DNA of 64,000 nucleotides from Pseudoxanthomonas winnipegensis (GCF_004283755.1 NZ_SHMH01000002.1:558001-622000), one strand, 5' to 3'. Counted from the first letter of the stretch, positions 45,811-56,830 are shown. Notes: generated by a model from the sequence alone, not told the origin. Numbers and translations: made by a program.

Positions 45811-45841
45811 CACTTTAGGAGCGGCGGCGGTGAAGCAGCCG

Positions 45842-46246
45842 TCAAGCGCGGGCCAGCTCCAGCGCGCCGGGCGCGGCGCCCACCTGCTCGCGTACCCGGT
45901 TCATGTCGCGCACCGGGCGCAGCTCGATGCAGCCGTAGGCGGCCCAGGGGAACTTCCGCGCGATCGCCTCGGCCGCCGCCATGTCCGGCGCCTCGATCAG
46001 GTTGAAGCCGGCCAGCAGCTCCTTGGTCTCGGCGAAGGGCCCGTCGGTCACGCGCGTCTGGCCGCCGCGCACGCGCAGCGAACGCGCGGTCTGTGCGCCC
46101 TCCAGCTGCTGCGAGGCCAGCAGCACGCCCTGCCGCTGCAGCGCGTCGGCGTGTTCGAAGCAGCCGCGCATCAGGCGGTCGAACTCGGCCTGCGGCATGG
46201 CCTGCATCAGCGCGGGATCGACGTGGATCAGCATGAGGAACTGCAT
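45842..46246 (-). CDS. DGPF/YciI-type protein (divergent member of the sigma-factor island)
   Basis: This 134-residue protein of the YCII-related fold starts MQFLMLIHVDPALM and contains the DGPF signature in VTDGPFAETKELLAGF (residues about 66-81). DGPF proteins are encoded beside ECF42-type sigma factors in many bacteria; they are small, fold like muconolactone isomerase, and have no established function. It is divergent from the second DGPF gene at 46432. A CAGGAG site precedes the start at 46246. I do not see an ECF-type promoter on this strand. Confidence 0.88.
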   Translation of the reverse strand: MQFLMLIHVDPALMQAMPQAEFDRLMRGCFEHADALQRQGVLLASQQLEGAQTARSLRVRGGQTRVTDGPFAETKELLAGFNLIEAPDMAAAEAIARKFPWAAYGCIELRPVRDMNRVREQVGAAPGALELARA

Positions 46247-46349
46247 GTCAGGCTCCTGGGCGAGGGCGTGCGCGCATGATGCCGCAGGTGCGCCGGTCGC
46301 GTCCGCAGCGCTGGCCTGGCGGTAATCGCGAATTCTTTTCGCGCCGCGA

Positions 46350-46376
46350 TGTCGATCCGGCACGCGCTGGTGCGTC
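46350..46376 (+). promoter_or_regulatory. Candidate ECF42-type promoter
   Basis: TGTCGA (46350-46355), a 17-nt spacer, then CGTC (46373-46376), about 55 nt ahead of the DGPF gene at 46432. From memory, ECF42 promoters have TGTCGA at -35 and CGA/TC at -10, which this fits. No similar site is seen before the other genes of the island, which suggests one transcript from 46432 to 47709 or beyond. Confidence 0.6.
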
Positions 46377-46431
46377 GTTCCATCACAGCGTGGGCCTTGC
46401 GGCCTGCGTATCCACCAAGAGGAGCGATGCG

Positions 46432-46851
46432 ATGAAAGTGATGGTGATCGTCAAGGCCGATGCGGATTCGGAGGGCGGGGTCATGCCCTCCACCGAGCTG
46501 CTCGCCGCCATGGGCCGCTACAACGAGGAGCTGGTCAACGCCGGGATCATGCTGGCCGGCGAGGGCCTGCATCCGTCCAGCCGCGGCGCGCGGGTGCGGT
46601 TCGACGGCAAGGCGCGCGAGGTGATCGACGGCCCGTTCGCGGCCAGTGGCGAGCTGATCGCCGGCTTCTGGCTGTGGCAGGTGCGCTCGCTGGACGAGGC
46701 CATCGAGTGGCTCAAGCGCGCGCCGTTCGACGGCGGGGCCGAGGTCGAGGTGCGTCCGCTGTTCGAGATGGAGGACTTCGGCCAGGCCATGACGCCGGAA
46801 CTGCGCGAGCAGGAAGCCCGGCTGCGCGAACGCACCGCCGGACAGTCCTGA
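46432..46851 (+). CDS. DGPF/YciI-type protein (second copy)
   Basis: This 139-residue YCII-related protein starts MKVMVIVKADADSEGG and has the DGPF signature in EVIDGPFAASGELIAGFWLW (about 63-82). A C-terminal acidic helix (MTPELREQEARLRERT) follows. The start follows AAGAGGAGCGATGCG, with an ATG two codons upstream out of frame. It is the first gene behind the ECF-type promoter at 46350 and is followed at 24, 48 and 151 nt by VOC, DUF1428 and sigma-factor genes on the same strand. Confidence 0.9.
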   Translation: MKVMVIVKADADSEGGVMPSTELLAAMGRYNEELVNAGIMLAGEGLHPSSRGARVRFDGKAREVIDGPFAASGELIAGFWLWQVRSLDEAIEWLKRAPFDGGAEVEVRPLFEMEDFGQAMTPELREQEARLRERTAGQS

Positions 46852-46875
46852 TTCCCCCTCCCAAGGAGCAAGCCC

Positions 46876-47304
46876 ATGAACGTAGCCCCGTACCTGTTCT
46901 TCAACGGCAACTGCCGCGATGCGATGCGCTTCTATGCCCAGACCCTGGGTGGCGCGGTGGTGGCGATGGCCACCGTCGGCGAGGCGCCGCCGGACGCCAG
47001 GATGCCCGGCATGCCCGACGAGGCGGTGATGCACGCGATGGTGATCGCCGGCGGCGTCACGCTGATGGCTTCCGACGCCTGCCCGCCGCAGGACTACACG
47101 CCGCCGCACGGCATGACCGTGAGCCTGCAGCTGGACGATGTGGCCCAGGCCGAACGCCTGTACGCGGCCCTGGCCGAGGGCGCGCAGATCCAGCTGCCGC
47201 TGGCGCCGACCTTCTGGTCGCCGGGCTTTGCCATGCTCACCGACCGCTTCGGCACGCCGTGGATGCTCAACGTGGTCGTCCCTGCACCGGGCTGTGAGGT
47301 CTGA
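46876..47304 (+). CDS. VOC-superfamily protein (PhnB-like)
   Basis: This 142-residue vicinal-oxygen-chelate fold protein starts NVAPYLFFNGNCRDAMRFYA, the usual PhnB/glyoxalase-like first module, and ends FWSPGFAMLTDRFGTPWMLN. Members act as metal-dependent lyases or methyltransferase-like binding proteins; no function can be assigned from sequence. It sits 24 nt after the second DGPF gene. VOC proteins are frequent companions in ECF42 islands, supporting a shared stress role. Confidence 0.87.
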   Translation: MNVAPYLFFNGNCRDAMRFYAQTLGGAVVAMATVGEAPPDARMPGMPDEAVMHAMVIAGGVTLMASDACPPQDYTPPHGMTVSLQLDDVAQAERLYAALAEGAQIQLPLAPTFWSPGFAMLTDRFGTPWMLNVVVPAPGCEV

Positions 47305-47352
47305 GCCCGGTTCCAACCCGATACGTCCCAGTCCAATGCGAAGGAGACCGAC

Positions 47353-47709
47353 ATGGCCTATGTCGATGGTTTCGTGGTTCCCGTTCCCACCGCCAGGCTG
47401 GCCGCCTACCGCGCGATGGCGCGGATGGGCAGCAAGGTCTGGATGGACCATGGCGCGCTGCAGTACGTCGAATGCATTGCCGACGACGTCAAACCCGGCA
47501 AGCACACCTCGTTCCCGCAGGCGGTCAGGCTCAAGCCGGACGAGGTCGTGGTGTTCGCCTATATCGTGTTCAGATCGCGCGCGCATCGCGATCAGGTCAA
47601 CAAGCGCGCGATGGACGATCCACGCCTCAAGCGGTGGGGGCCGGAGAATCTGCCCTTCGACGGCAAGCGCATGTTCTGGGGCGGGTTCAAGACGCTCGTG
47701 CAGCGCTAG
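47353..47709 (+). CDS. DUF1428-family protein (YbaA-like)
   Basis: This 118-residue protein matches the DUF1428/YbaA family, a ferredoxin-like alpha+beta fold: MAYVDGFVVPVPTARLAAYR at the start and VFAYIVFRSRAHRDQVNKRA in the middle. It is about the usual length. It is another typical companion of DGPF proteins and ECF42-type sigma factors. The start has AAGGAGACCGAC upstream. The biochemical function is unknown. Confidence 0.88.
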   Translation: MAYVDGFVVPVPTARLAAYRAMARMGSKVWMDHGALQYVECIADDVKPGKHTSFPQAVRLKPDEVVVFAYIVFRSRAHRDQVNKRAMDDPRLKRWGPENLPFDGKRMFWGGFKTLVQR

Positions 47710-47736
47710 GCGCGTGGCGGCGTCGCGGGCATGGTC

Positions 47737-47768
47737 GGGACGCGTAGGGGAGCGCCGCGGCGCGTCCC
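47737..47768. other. Hairpin between the DUF1428 gene and the sigma-factor gene
   Basis: GGGACGCG (47737-47744) and CGCGTCCC (47761-47768) form a perfect 8-bp stem with a 16-nt loop. It lies 28 nt after the DUF1428 stop and 92 nt before the sigma start. It has no T-tract. It could be a terminator or attenuator that lowers sigma expression relative to the upstream genes. Confidence 0.4.
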
Positions 47769-47860
47769 TGCACCGATGCGCGCCGCGTCGCGCCAGGTCG
47801 GCGCATGCACCGCGCCGGCGCGGTTGCGCACGCCGCTGGCCGGTGGTCTGATCGCCGACC

Positions 47861-49122
47861 ATGGCCGCCGACCTCCACCGCACCATCGACACGCTGTGGC
47901 GCATGGAAGCCCCCAAGGTGCTGGCGGTGCTGACGCGCATGCTGCGCGATATCGACCAGGCCGAGGAACTGGCGCAGGACGCGCTGGTCGCCGCGCTCGA
48001 GCACTGGCCGCGCGAAGGCCTGCCGGACAACCCGGCGGCCTGGTGGATGGCCACCGCCAAGCGCCGCGCCATCGACCGTCTGCGCCAGCGGCAGCTGCAC
48101 CGGCGCAAGCACGCCGACATCGCTTTGAACTGGAGGGCCAGGTCGTGGCGGGGCCTGACAGCACCGCGCAGCTGGACGACGCCATCGGCGACGACCTGCT
48201 GCGCCTGATGTTCATCGCCTGCCATCCGGTGCTGCCGGCCGACTCGCGCGTGGTGTTGACCCTGCGCCTGCTGGGCGGGCTGAGCACCGCCGAGATCGCA
48301 CGCGCCTTCCTGCAGCCCGAGCCGACGGTGGCCCAGCGCATCGTGCGCGCCAAGCGCACGCTGGCCGCGCAGCAGGTGGCCTTCGAGGCGCCGGCGCGCG
48401 AAGACCTGCCCGAGCGTGTGGACGCGGTGCTGGACGTGCTCTACCTGATCTTCAACGAGGGCTATTCGGCCAGTGCGGGGGAGGACTGGATGCGGCCGGC
48501 GCTGTGCACCGAGGCGCTGCGCCTGGGGCGGATGCTGGCCGGGCTGATGCCGCGTGCGCCGGAGGTCTTCGGCCTACTGGCGCTGATGGAACTGCAGGCC
48601 TCGCGCACCGCCGCGCGCGCTCTGGCGGACGGCACGCCGGTGCTGCTGGAGGCGCAGGACCGCGCGCGCTGGGACCGGCTGCAGATCGCGCGCGGGCTGC
48701 AGGCGCTGGAGCGCGCCGTGCGGCTGGGCGGCGCCGACGCGCCATACACGCTGCAGGCGGCGATCGCGGCCTGCCATGCGCGCGCGCTGCGCAGCCAGGA
48801 CACCGACTGGCCGCGCATCGCCGCGCTGTATGCGCGCTTGGCGCAGGTCTCGCCGTCGCCGGTGATCGAGCTCAATCGCGCCGTCGCCCTGGGCCGCGCC
48901 GCCGGTGCGCAGGCCGGCCTGGCGCTGGCCGACACACTCATCCACGAGGCCGCGCTGCGCGAGTACCCCGCGCTGCCGGCGGTGCGCGGCGATCTGCTCG
49001 AACGGCTCGGCCGCCTCGACGAGGCGCGCGCCTGCTTCGAGCAGGCCGCCGCACTGACCCGCAACGCGCGCGAGGCAGAGCAGATGCGCGCCCGCGCCGC
49101 GGCCTGTGCGTCTTCGGCCTGA
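47861..49122 (+). pseudogene. ECF42-type sigma factor with C-terminal TPR extension, frameshifted
   Basis: Sigma region 2 is in one frame from ATG 47861 (RMLRDIDQAEELAQDALVAA, PDNPAAWWMATAKRRAIDRL). After about 48121 the homologous sequence continues in the frame one base back (FELEGQVVAGPDSTAQLDDA, then DDLLRLMFIACHPVLPADSR and region 4 LGGLSTAEIARAFLQPEPTV) to a stop at 49122. One missing base near 48122 explains this; an added G would read ADIG-FELEG. The first frame stops at 48208. The C-terminal 200 residues are TPR-like helices, as in the ECF42 group, where they are needed for activity. Together with the DGPF genes this identifies the group. A sequencing error must be excluded. Confidence 0.85.
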
Positions 49123-49229
49123 CCGTGCGGCCGTTGCGGCCTTGGTGGATCGATCGCGGCGCGGCGCAGGATCCGACAGCGGGTGCGTGCGGAGCGTCGG
49201 GATTCGCCGAAGCGGCTTCCTTCTTTCGC

Positions 49230-49709
49230 TCAGTCTGCTTCGACCAGCGGCGGCAGCCGCCGCGGCACGGGGGTGGATTTCACGATCGCGGTACTGGTTT
49301 CCGCGCGCTCGGTGACCTTGGCCAAGATGCCGTCCAGGTGCTGGATCGTGCGCAGGTAGAGCCGGCAGATGAAGCAGTCATCGCCCGTCACCTTGTCGCA
49401 TTCGACGAACTCGGGAATGCGCTGCAGCAGCTCCTCCACCAGGTGCAGCTGACCCGGTAGCGGCTTGACCCGCACGATCGCCTGCAAGGTGTAGCCCAGC
49501 GCGCGCGGATCGAGTTCGACCGCGAACCCGGCGATCACGCCCTGGTGCTGCAGCCGGCGTACCCGCTCGGCGGTGGCCGGCGCCGACAGGCCGATCTGAC
49601 GGGCCAGTTCGCTGTTCGGCATGCGCGCGTCCTGGGCCAGTGCCGCGAGGATCGCGCGGTCGATGGCGTCCAGCGTGGCGACGCTGGGGGTTGGAAGGTG
49701 CTTTGCCAT
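49230..49709 (-). CDS. Lrp/AsnC-family transcriptional regulator
   Basis: This 159-residue protein has an N-terminal helix-turn-helix (LDAIDRAILAALAQDARMPN, then SELARQIGLSAPATAERVRR) and a C-terminal RAM ligand-binding domain (about 75-155, PEFVECDKVTGDDCFICRLY). It is divergent from a DMT-superfamily exporter at 49826, the classic arrangement for an Lrp-type regulator of an amino-acid or amine exporter. The start at 49709 follows GGAAGAAAGG; an ATG at 49760 would add 17 atypical residues. A TTCTT-N4-AAGAA repeat lies just upstream. Confidence 0.9.
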   Translation of the reverse strand: MAKHLPTPSVATLDAIDRAILAALAQDARMPNSELARQIGLSAPATAERVRRLQHQGVIAGFAVELDPRALGYTLQAIVRVKPLPGQLHLVEELLQRIPEFVECDKVTGDDCFICRLYLRTIQHLDGILAKVTERAETSTAIVKSTPVPRRLPPLVEAD

Positions 49710-49717
49710 AACGGCCT

Positions 49718-49731
49718 TTCTTCCGAAAGAA
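49718..49731. promoter_or_regulatory. Candidate Lrp-type operator
   Basis: TTCTT (49718-49722) and AAGAA (49727-49731) form an inverted repeat with 4-nt spacing in the AT-rich divergent control region 49710-49825. Lrp-family sites are typically AT-rich imperfect palindromes. It overlaps the likely ribosome-binding site of the regulator gene. Confidence 0.35.
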
Positions 49732-49825
49732 GAATCAAGTTCTGGCGTAATTTTTAGCATGTATTCGAGCTGACCGGGTTCCTAAAATTTCAGCCGTTCG
49801 CAACGCTTGATAGGGACTCCCGGCA

Positions 49826-50755
49826 ATGGCCTCCAACGAAATTCGCCGTGGCGCGGCCGAGATGGTCGTGGCCATGCTCATGTCCGGCACGATCGGTTGG
49901 CTGGTCGTGTCCTCGCAGCAGTCGCCGATCAATGTGGTGTTCTTCCGCTGCCTGTTCGGCGCGGCCACCCTGATCATCGTCTGCGCCGCGCTGGGCCTGT
50001 TGCGGCGCAAGGCGTTCTCGCCGCGGATGCTGGCGCTGGTCCTGTTCGGCGGGCTGGCGATCGTGGGCAACTGGCTGCTGCTGTTCGCGGCCTACGGGCG
50101 CGCCTCGATCTCGATGGCCACCGCGGTCTACAACACGCAGCCGTTCATGCTGGTCGGCCTCGGCGCGATCGTGTTCCGCGAGCGCATCAGCGCCTCGACC
50201 CTGGCGTGGCTGGCGCTGGCGTTCGTCGGACTGGTGGGCGTGGTGCGCGTGCCGCCGGCCGTCCTCGCGGTGCCCGGCGAGTATCTGCACGGAATCGCGC
50301 TGGCGCTCGGTGCCGCGTTCCTCTACGCGGTGTCCTCGATCGTCACCAAGCACCTGAAAGGCACGCCGCCGCACCTGCTCGCGCTACTGCAGCTGGGCGT
50401 CGGCATCGTCTTGCTGGCACCGTTCGCGCAGTTCGATGCCTTGCCTTCCAGCCCGCGCCAGTGGCTCGATCTGGTCGTGCTCGGGGTGGTGAACACGGGT
50501 GTGATGTACGTGCTGCTGTACGGCGCCATCCAGAAGCTGCCCGTCGCGATGACCGGCGCGCTGTCGTTCGTCTATCCGGTGGTGGCGATCGCGGTCGACC
50601 GGATCGCGTTCGGCCAGTCGCTGGCCTGGACGCAGGTGCTCGGCGCGCTGCTGATCCTGCTGGCGGCGGCCGGGGTGAACTTCGGCTGGCGCCTGCTGCC
50701 GCGGCGGCGCAGTGCGCACCTGGCCCCAAGCGAGCCGGGCGCCAGCGAACGCTAG
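49826..50755 (+). CDS. DMT-superfamily exporter (EamA type)
   Basis: This 309-residue protein has ten hydrophobic segments in two EamA repeats (first from about residue 12, second from about 155), with the typical NVVFFRCLFGAATLIIV after TM1 and TAVYNTQPFMLVGLGAIVF. A short basic tail follows. Divergent from an Lrp/AsnC regulator, it is probably an amino-acid or related metabolite exporter induced by its substrate (inference). It is a different subfamily from the DMT protein at 15827. The 234 nt after it show no gene. Confidence 0.88.
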   Translation: MASNEIRRGAAEMVVAMLMSGTIGWLVVSSQQSPINVVFFRCLFGAATLIIVCAALGLLRRKAFSPRMLALVLFGGLAIVGNWLLLFAAYGRASISMATAVYNTQPFMLVGLGAIVFRERISASTLAWLALAFVGLVGVVRVPPAVLAVPGEYLHGIALALGAAFLYAVSSIVTKHLKGTPPHLLALLQLGVGIVLLAPFAQFDALPSSPRQWLDLVVLGVVNTGVMYVLLYGAIQKLPVAMTGALSFVYPVVAIAVDRIAFGQSLAWTQVLGALLILLAAAGVNFGWRLLPRRRSAHLAPSEPGASER

Positions 50756-50989
50756 CCATCGCTCGCCACGACGATGAGGCAACGCCGGCGCGTTCAAGCG
50801 CGCACGCGTCGATCCGCCGCGGCGCGCCCTTGATGGCACCCGCGTCGAACGCAAGAGGCCCCTCGCCAACCTGATGCCCGGACACAGCGTCGCGCCGGCC
50901 TGCATTGCCCGATCACGAGGCTTGCCGCAGGCTACGCCGCCGCCCGCACGCGCGGCGCGTCGTTCCATCCATGCAACACAGGAGCCACC

Positions 50990-52689
<1,700 letters not shown>

Positions 52690-52746
52690 CGCATCGCCCC
52701 GTCCGGATCAGCAGACAGTGCATGTCGGTCTGGTAAGTTCACCGTC

Positions 52747-54390
52747 ATGCACTCGATCGAAATCGTCCTGGCCATGCTGCTGGCCGTGGCCGCCAGTGGT
52801 TTCCTGGTCCGCGTCCTGCCGTTCTCGCTGCCGCTGCCGCTGGTGCAGATCGGGCTGGGCGCGGTCATTTCGATGTTCAACCACGGCGTGGAGCTGGACC
52901 CGGAGCTGTTCTTCCTGCTGTTCCTGCCGCCGCTGCTGTTCCTGGACGGCTGGCGCATCCCCAAGCAGGGGCTGTTCCGCGACCGCACGGTGATCCTGGA
53001 GCTGGCCCTGGGGCTGGTGGTGTTCACCGTGGTCGGGGCGGGCTTCCTGATCCACTGGATGATCCCGGCGATGCCGGTGGCGGTGGCCTTCGCCCTGGCG
53101 GCGATCCTCTCGCCCACCGACCCGGTGGCGCTGTCGGCGATCTCCTCGCGCGTGCCCATCCCCAAGCGCCTGATGCACATCCTGGAAGGCGAATCGCTGC
53201 TCAACGACGCCTCGGGCCTGGTGTGCTTCCAGTTCGCGGTGGCCGCCGCGCTGACCGGCGCCTTCTCGCTGGCCGACGCCTCGCTGACCTTCCTGTGGGT
53301 GGCGCTGGCCGGCCTGGGCTGCGGCATCGGCGTGACCTGGGCGATCAACGTGCTGCAGCGCTGGATCATGCGCCACTTCGGCGAGGAGGCCGGCTCGTCG
53401 ATCCTGGTCAGCCTGCTGACCCCGTTCGCCGCCTACGTGGTGGCCGAGGCGGTCAGCGCCTCGGGCATCCTGGCGGCGGTCTCGGCCGGCATCACCATGA
53501 GCTATGTCGAGCTCTCCGGCCGCGCCGCGGCCAGCGTGCGCATCCAGCGCACGGCGGTGTGGGACATGGTGCAGTTCACCCTCAACGGCATCGTCTTCAC
53601 CCTGCTCGGCGAGCAGCTGCCGGGCATCGTGCGCAACGCCATCCGCAGTATCGACGAGACCGGCCACCTGCAGCCGTGGTGGCTGGCCATCTACGTGGCC
53701 GCCATCAGCCTGGGCCTGATCCTGCTGCGCCTGATCTGGGTGTGGGTGTCGCTGGGCCTAAACCTCCTGCGCGACCGCGCGCGCGGCGTGGAGCGGACCA
53801 GCCCCAACTGGCGGATCATCGTGGCGACCTCGCTGGCCGGCGTGCGCGGCGCCATCACCCTGGCCGGCGTGCTGACCCTGCCGCTGGCGATGGGCGACGG
53901 TTCGCCGTTCCCGGCGCGCGACCTGGCGATCTTCCTGGCCGCCGCGGTGATCCTGGTCTCGCTGCTGATCGCCTCGGTGGCGCTGCCGCCCCTGCTGAAG
54001 AACCTGCAGCTGCCCGAGGAGCAGGAAGACCAGCAGGAAGAGGACCTGGCGCGCAAGGCCGCCGCCCGCGCGGCGCTGGTGGCGGTGGAGAGCGAGCGCC
54101 AGCGGCTGGTGGCCTCGGCCGAGGCGGTCGAGGACCAGGAGCTCTACGGCGCCTGCGCCGAGCGCGTCAGCCAGCTCTACCAGCGCCACGTCGACCGCCT
54201 GGGCGGCGAGGCCGACATCGCCCCGGCGCAGGCGCGCCGGATCGAACAGGTCGAACGACAGATGCGCCAGGCCGGCCTGCGCGCCGAGCGCGCCGAACTG
54301 TTCCGCCTGGCGCGCGAACGCAAGATCTCCGAAGAAGTCTCGCGCAAGCTCGTCCGCAACCTGGACCTGCTCGAAACCCGCCAGCGCTGA
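52747..54390 (+). CDS. Na+/H+ antiporter, CPA1 family
   Basis: This 547-residue protein has twelve or so TM segments up to about residue 420. CPA1 features are FFLLFLPPLLFLDGWRI (TM3), AAILSPTDPVALSAIS with the ion-binding Asp pair region (about 117-132), EGESLLNDASGLVCFQFA (about 142-159) and the late Arg-containing SLAGVRGAITLAGVLTLP. A charged cytoplasmic tail (about 425-547) with helical, coiled-coil-like sequence (ARKAAARAALVAVESERQR) follows. It exchanges cytoplasmic Na+ or K+ for H+. It stands alone, 57 nt after the ABC permease. Confidence 0.93.
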   Translation: MHSIEIVLAMLLAVAASGFLVRVLPFSLPLPLVQIGLGAVISMFNHGVELDPELFFLLFLPPLLFLDGWRIPKQGLFRDRTVILELALGLVVFTVVGAGFLIHWMIPAMPVAVAFALAAILSPTDPVALSAISSRVPIPKRLMHILEGESLLNDASGLVCFQFAVAAALTGAFSLADASLTFLWVALAGLGCGIGVTWAINVLQRWIMRHFGEEAGSSILVSLLTPFAAYVVAEAVSASGILAAVSAGITMSYVELSGRAAASVRIQRTAVWDMVQFTLNGIVFTLLGEQLPGIVRNAIRSIDETGHLQPWWLAIYVAAISLGLILLRLIWVWVSLGLNLLRDRARGVERTSPNWRIIVATSLAGVRGAITLAGVLTLPLAMGDGSPFPARDLAIFLAAAVILVSLLIASVALPPLLKNLQLPEEQEDQQEEDLARKAAARAALVAVESERQRLVASAEAVEDQELYGACAERVSQLYQRHVDRLGGEADIAPAQARRIEQVERQMRQAGLRAERAELFRLARERKISEEVSRKLVRNLDLLETRQR

Positions 54391-54479
54391 GCCGGCGCGG
54401 CGCGCTGCGGCGCATGTTGCCGGCCGCACCGCGTCCCTGCTAGCTTCGCCTCGCCCGCGACGGGCCCAGGGGAAAGGAC

Positions 54480-56438
54480 ATGAAGCACACAGGGATGCGG
54501 CTGGCGGCCGCGTTATTGACTTGGCTGTCGATGTGGCCCGCGCTGGCGCAGGTGGATGTGGACGCGTTCCTCAAGCGCGACCGCTACGAGCAGATCAAGA
54601 TTTCGCCCAGTGGCGAGTTTTATGCGGTGACCATGCCGCTGGAGGATCGGACGGGTCTGGTGATCGTCCGCCGCAGCGATCGTAAGCCGACCGCAAAGGT
54701 GGTGGCCGGCGAGAACTCGCGCGTCGGCGGCTTCTGGTGGGTCAACGACACCCGTGTGGTCGTGGCCATGGACCGCCAGTTCGGCAGTCGCGCCCAGCCA
54801 TATCCGACTGGCGAGCTGCACGCGATCAATGCAGATGGTAGCGGCGGAGCCCTGATTGCCAGTCCCTTTGCCATCGACGTCGCCACGGGGCGCGATCCGT
54901 TCCGGTCGGACGCGAAGAACGCGGTCTTCATGTTCGGCACGGTGCCTGGCGACGATCACAAGGTGCTCGTCGCGTCGTCTCCGCTTTCGCAGAGCGACCC
55001 GGTCACGCGTGTGGAGCTCCTGGATGTCTACAACCGGCACCGGGCCGTGATCGCCACCGCGCCTGTCCGCAATGCCAGCTTCACGACCGATGCGCAGGGG
55101 CAGGTGCGTTTCGCGCAGGGTGCGGGGGCTGACAACGTCAACAAGCTCTATTACCGGGACGGTCGCGGTCAGGAGTGGAGGCTCATCGACGATGAGGCTC
55201 AGAGCCGCCTCGTCGTGCGGGCGCTTGGCTTTGCGGAGGATGGACGCACTGCCTATCTGCAGACCGAGCATCCGCAGGGTCCGGACAGCATCGTGGCCTG
55301 GAATGTGGAGACCGGCGCGCGCACGGAACTGATGCGCGACCCGGTGGTCGACCCGGATAGCCTGATCTGGTCGCCCGACGGTCGCCGACCGATCGGCGCG
55401 CGCTTCACCCGCGAGCGGACCCTCAGCCGCTACTTCCGGGACGATGACCCGGCCGCACGCGTGCAGCGTTCACTGGAAAAGGCATTCCCGGGCGAGGCGG
55501 TGGCGGTGACCTCGGCGACCCGCGACGGCCGACGTGCGGTCGTGCGGACCTGGGGCGGCACCAACAGCGGTGATTTTTATCTGTACGACACCGAGACCAA
55601 GCAGGCCGAAGGCATCTACAGCCTGCGGACATAGTTCGATCCTGCAAAGCTGTCGGCGTCGCGCGAGATCAGTTTTGATGCCCGCGACGGCCTGACGCTG
55701 CATGGCTACCTGACCTTGCCGGTTTCAAGCGACGGTAAGGCGCTGCCGCTGATCGTCAACCCGCATGGCGGGCCATTCGGTCTCTACGACGGCCCGGATT
55801 TCGACGATGACAGCCAGTTGCTGGCGCAGGCGGGTTATGCGGTGCTGCGGATCAATTTCCGCGGCTCGGGGCACTACGGCCGGGCGTTCGAGCAGGCAGG
55901 CGCCCGCCAGTGGGGACGGGCGATGCAGGACGACCTCACCGACGCAACCCGTTGGGCGATCGACCAAGGCATCGCCGATCCTTCGAAGATCTGCATCTAC
56001 GGGGCGAGCTACGGCGGCTATGCGGCTTTGATGGGCGTGGCGCGGGAGCCGACCCTGTATCGCTGCGCGGTAGGCTATGTCGGGGTCTACGACCTGCCGC
56101 GCATGATCAGCGACGACAGTGACGGTGCGGCATCCACACAGACCTGGCTCAAGGACTGGGTTGGCGACAAGGATGCCCTGGCGGAAGTCTCACCGGTGAA
56201 CCTGGCCGACCGCATCAAGGTGCCGGTGTTCCTGGCGTCGGGCGGCAAGGACACGCGCGCGCCCCCGGTCCACACCGAGCGCATGGAAAAGGCGTTGAAG
56301 CGCGCCGGTGTTCCGGTCGAGACGCTGTACTACGACGATGAGGGCCACGGCTACTTCGCCGATGACCACCGGCGCGAGTATTACCGCCGGCTGCTGGCGT
56401 TCCTGGCCCCGCATCTGGGCGGGCAGCTCGCAAAGTGA
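54480..56438 (+). pseudogene. S9 prolyl-oligopeptidase-family gene with in-frame amber codon
   Basis: The frame runs from ATG 54480 to 56438 (652 codons) with a single TAG at 55632-55634 (codon 385), at a place where the family usually has Trp (TGG to TAG is one base). Before it are a signal peptide and a beta-propeller (to about 384). After it is the peptidase domain with Ser510 (GASYGGYA), Asp591 (GGKDTRAP) and His623 (DEGHGY). If not read through, the gene is inactive, since the whole catalytic domain is lost. Base and codon use is a little less GC-rich than the neighbours. Restart at internal TTG or GTG codons would give only a catalytic fragment. Confidence 0.85.
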
Positions 56439-56445
56439 CGACGAC

Positions 56446-56467
56446 GGCGGCGCGGCAGGGCGCCGCC
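56446..56467. terminator. Hairpin between the S9 gene and the convergent DUF3297 gene
   Basis: GGCGGCGC (56446-56453) and GCGCCGCC (56460-56467) form an 8-bp stem with a 6-nt loop, between convergent stops at 56438 and 56479. No T-tract is seen. Confidence 0.45.
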
Positions 56468-56478
56468 GCCGGCCTGGA

Positions 56479-56724
56479 TCAAGCCGCCTCGGTCTTGAAG
56501 TACGGCTCGACCTTGCCCTTGATCTTCAGCGTCATCGGCTGGCCGCGGCGATCCAGCGACTTGCCCACCTGCACGCGGATCCAGCCCTCGGACACGCTGT
56601 ACTCCTCCACGTTGTCGCGCTCGACGCCGTTGAAGCGCACGCCGACGCCGCGGTCCAGCGCGGCCTGATCGTGGAAGCGGCTGGACGGATCGACGGCCAG
56701 GCGGTCGGGAGGGGTCTCGGACAT
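56479..56724 (-). CDS. DUF3297-family small protein
   Basis: This 81-residue protein matches DUF3297, a family of short conserved proteobacterial proteins: PDRLAVDPSSRFHDQAALDR at the N-terminus and VGVRFNGVERDNVEEYSVSE, then GWIRVQVGKSLDRRGQPMTL. It is predicted as a small beta-rich cytoplasmic protein with no known function. The start at 56724 gives the usual family length; the longer frame upstream is arginine/glycine-rich. It is divergent from the gene at 56831. Confidence 0.88.
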   Translation of the reverse strand: MSETPPDRLAVDPSSRFHDQAALDRGVGVRFNGVERDNVEEYSVSEGWIRVQVGKSLDRRGQPMTLKIKGKVEPYFKTEAA

Positions 56725-56830
56725 GGTGGGACGGTCACTGCGGGCAACGAGGGCGCACAGGATAATGGCCGCCCCGGCCGCGCGCATCCCGTGCGAGGGC
56801 CGGCCCCTTTCCCGCACATCGAGTTCCGCC

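Noticed and set aside
48119..48130. Programmed frameshift site in the sigma-factor gene
   Set aside because: The sequence lacks a recognisable slippery heptamer or downstream pseudoknot; a missing base is simpler. It is listed as a frameshift.
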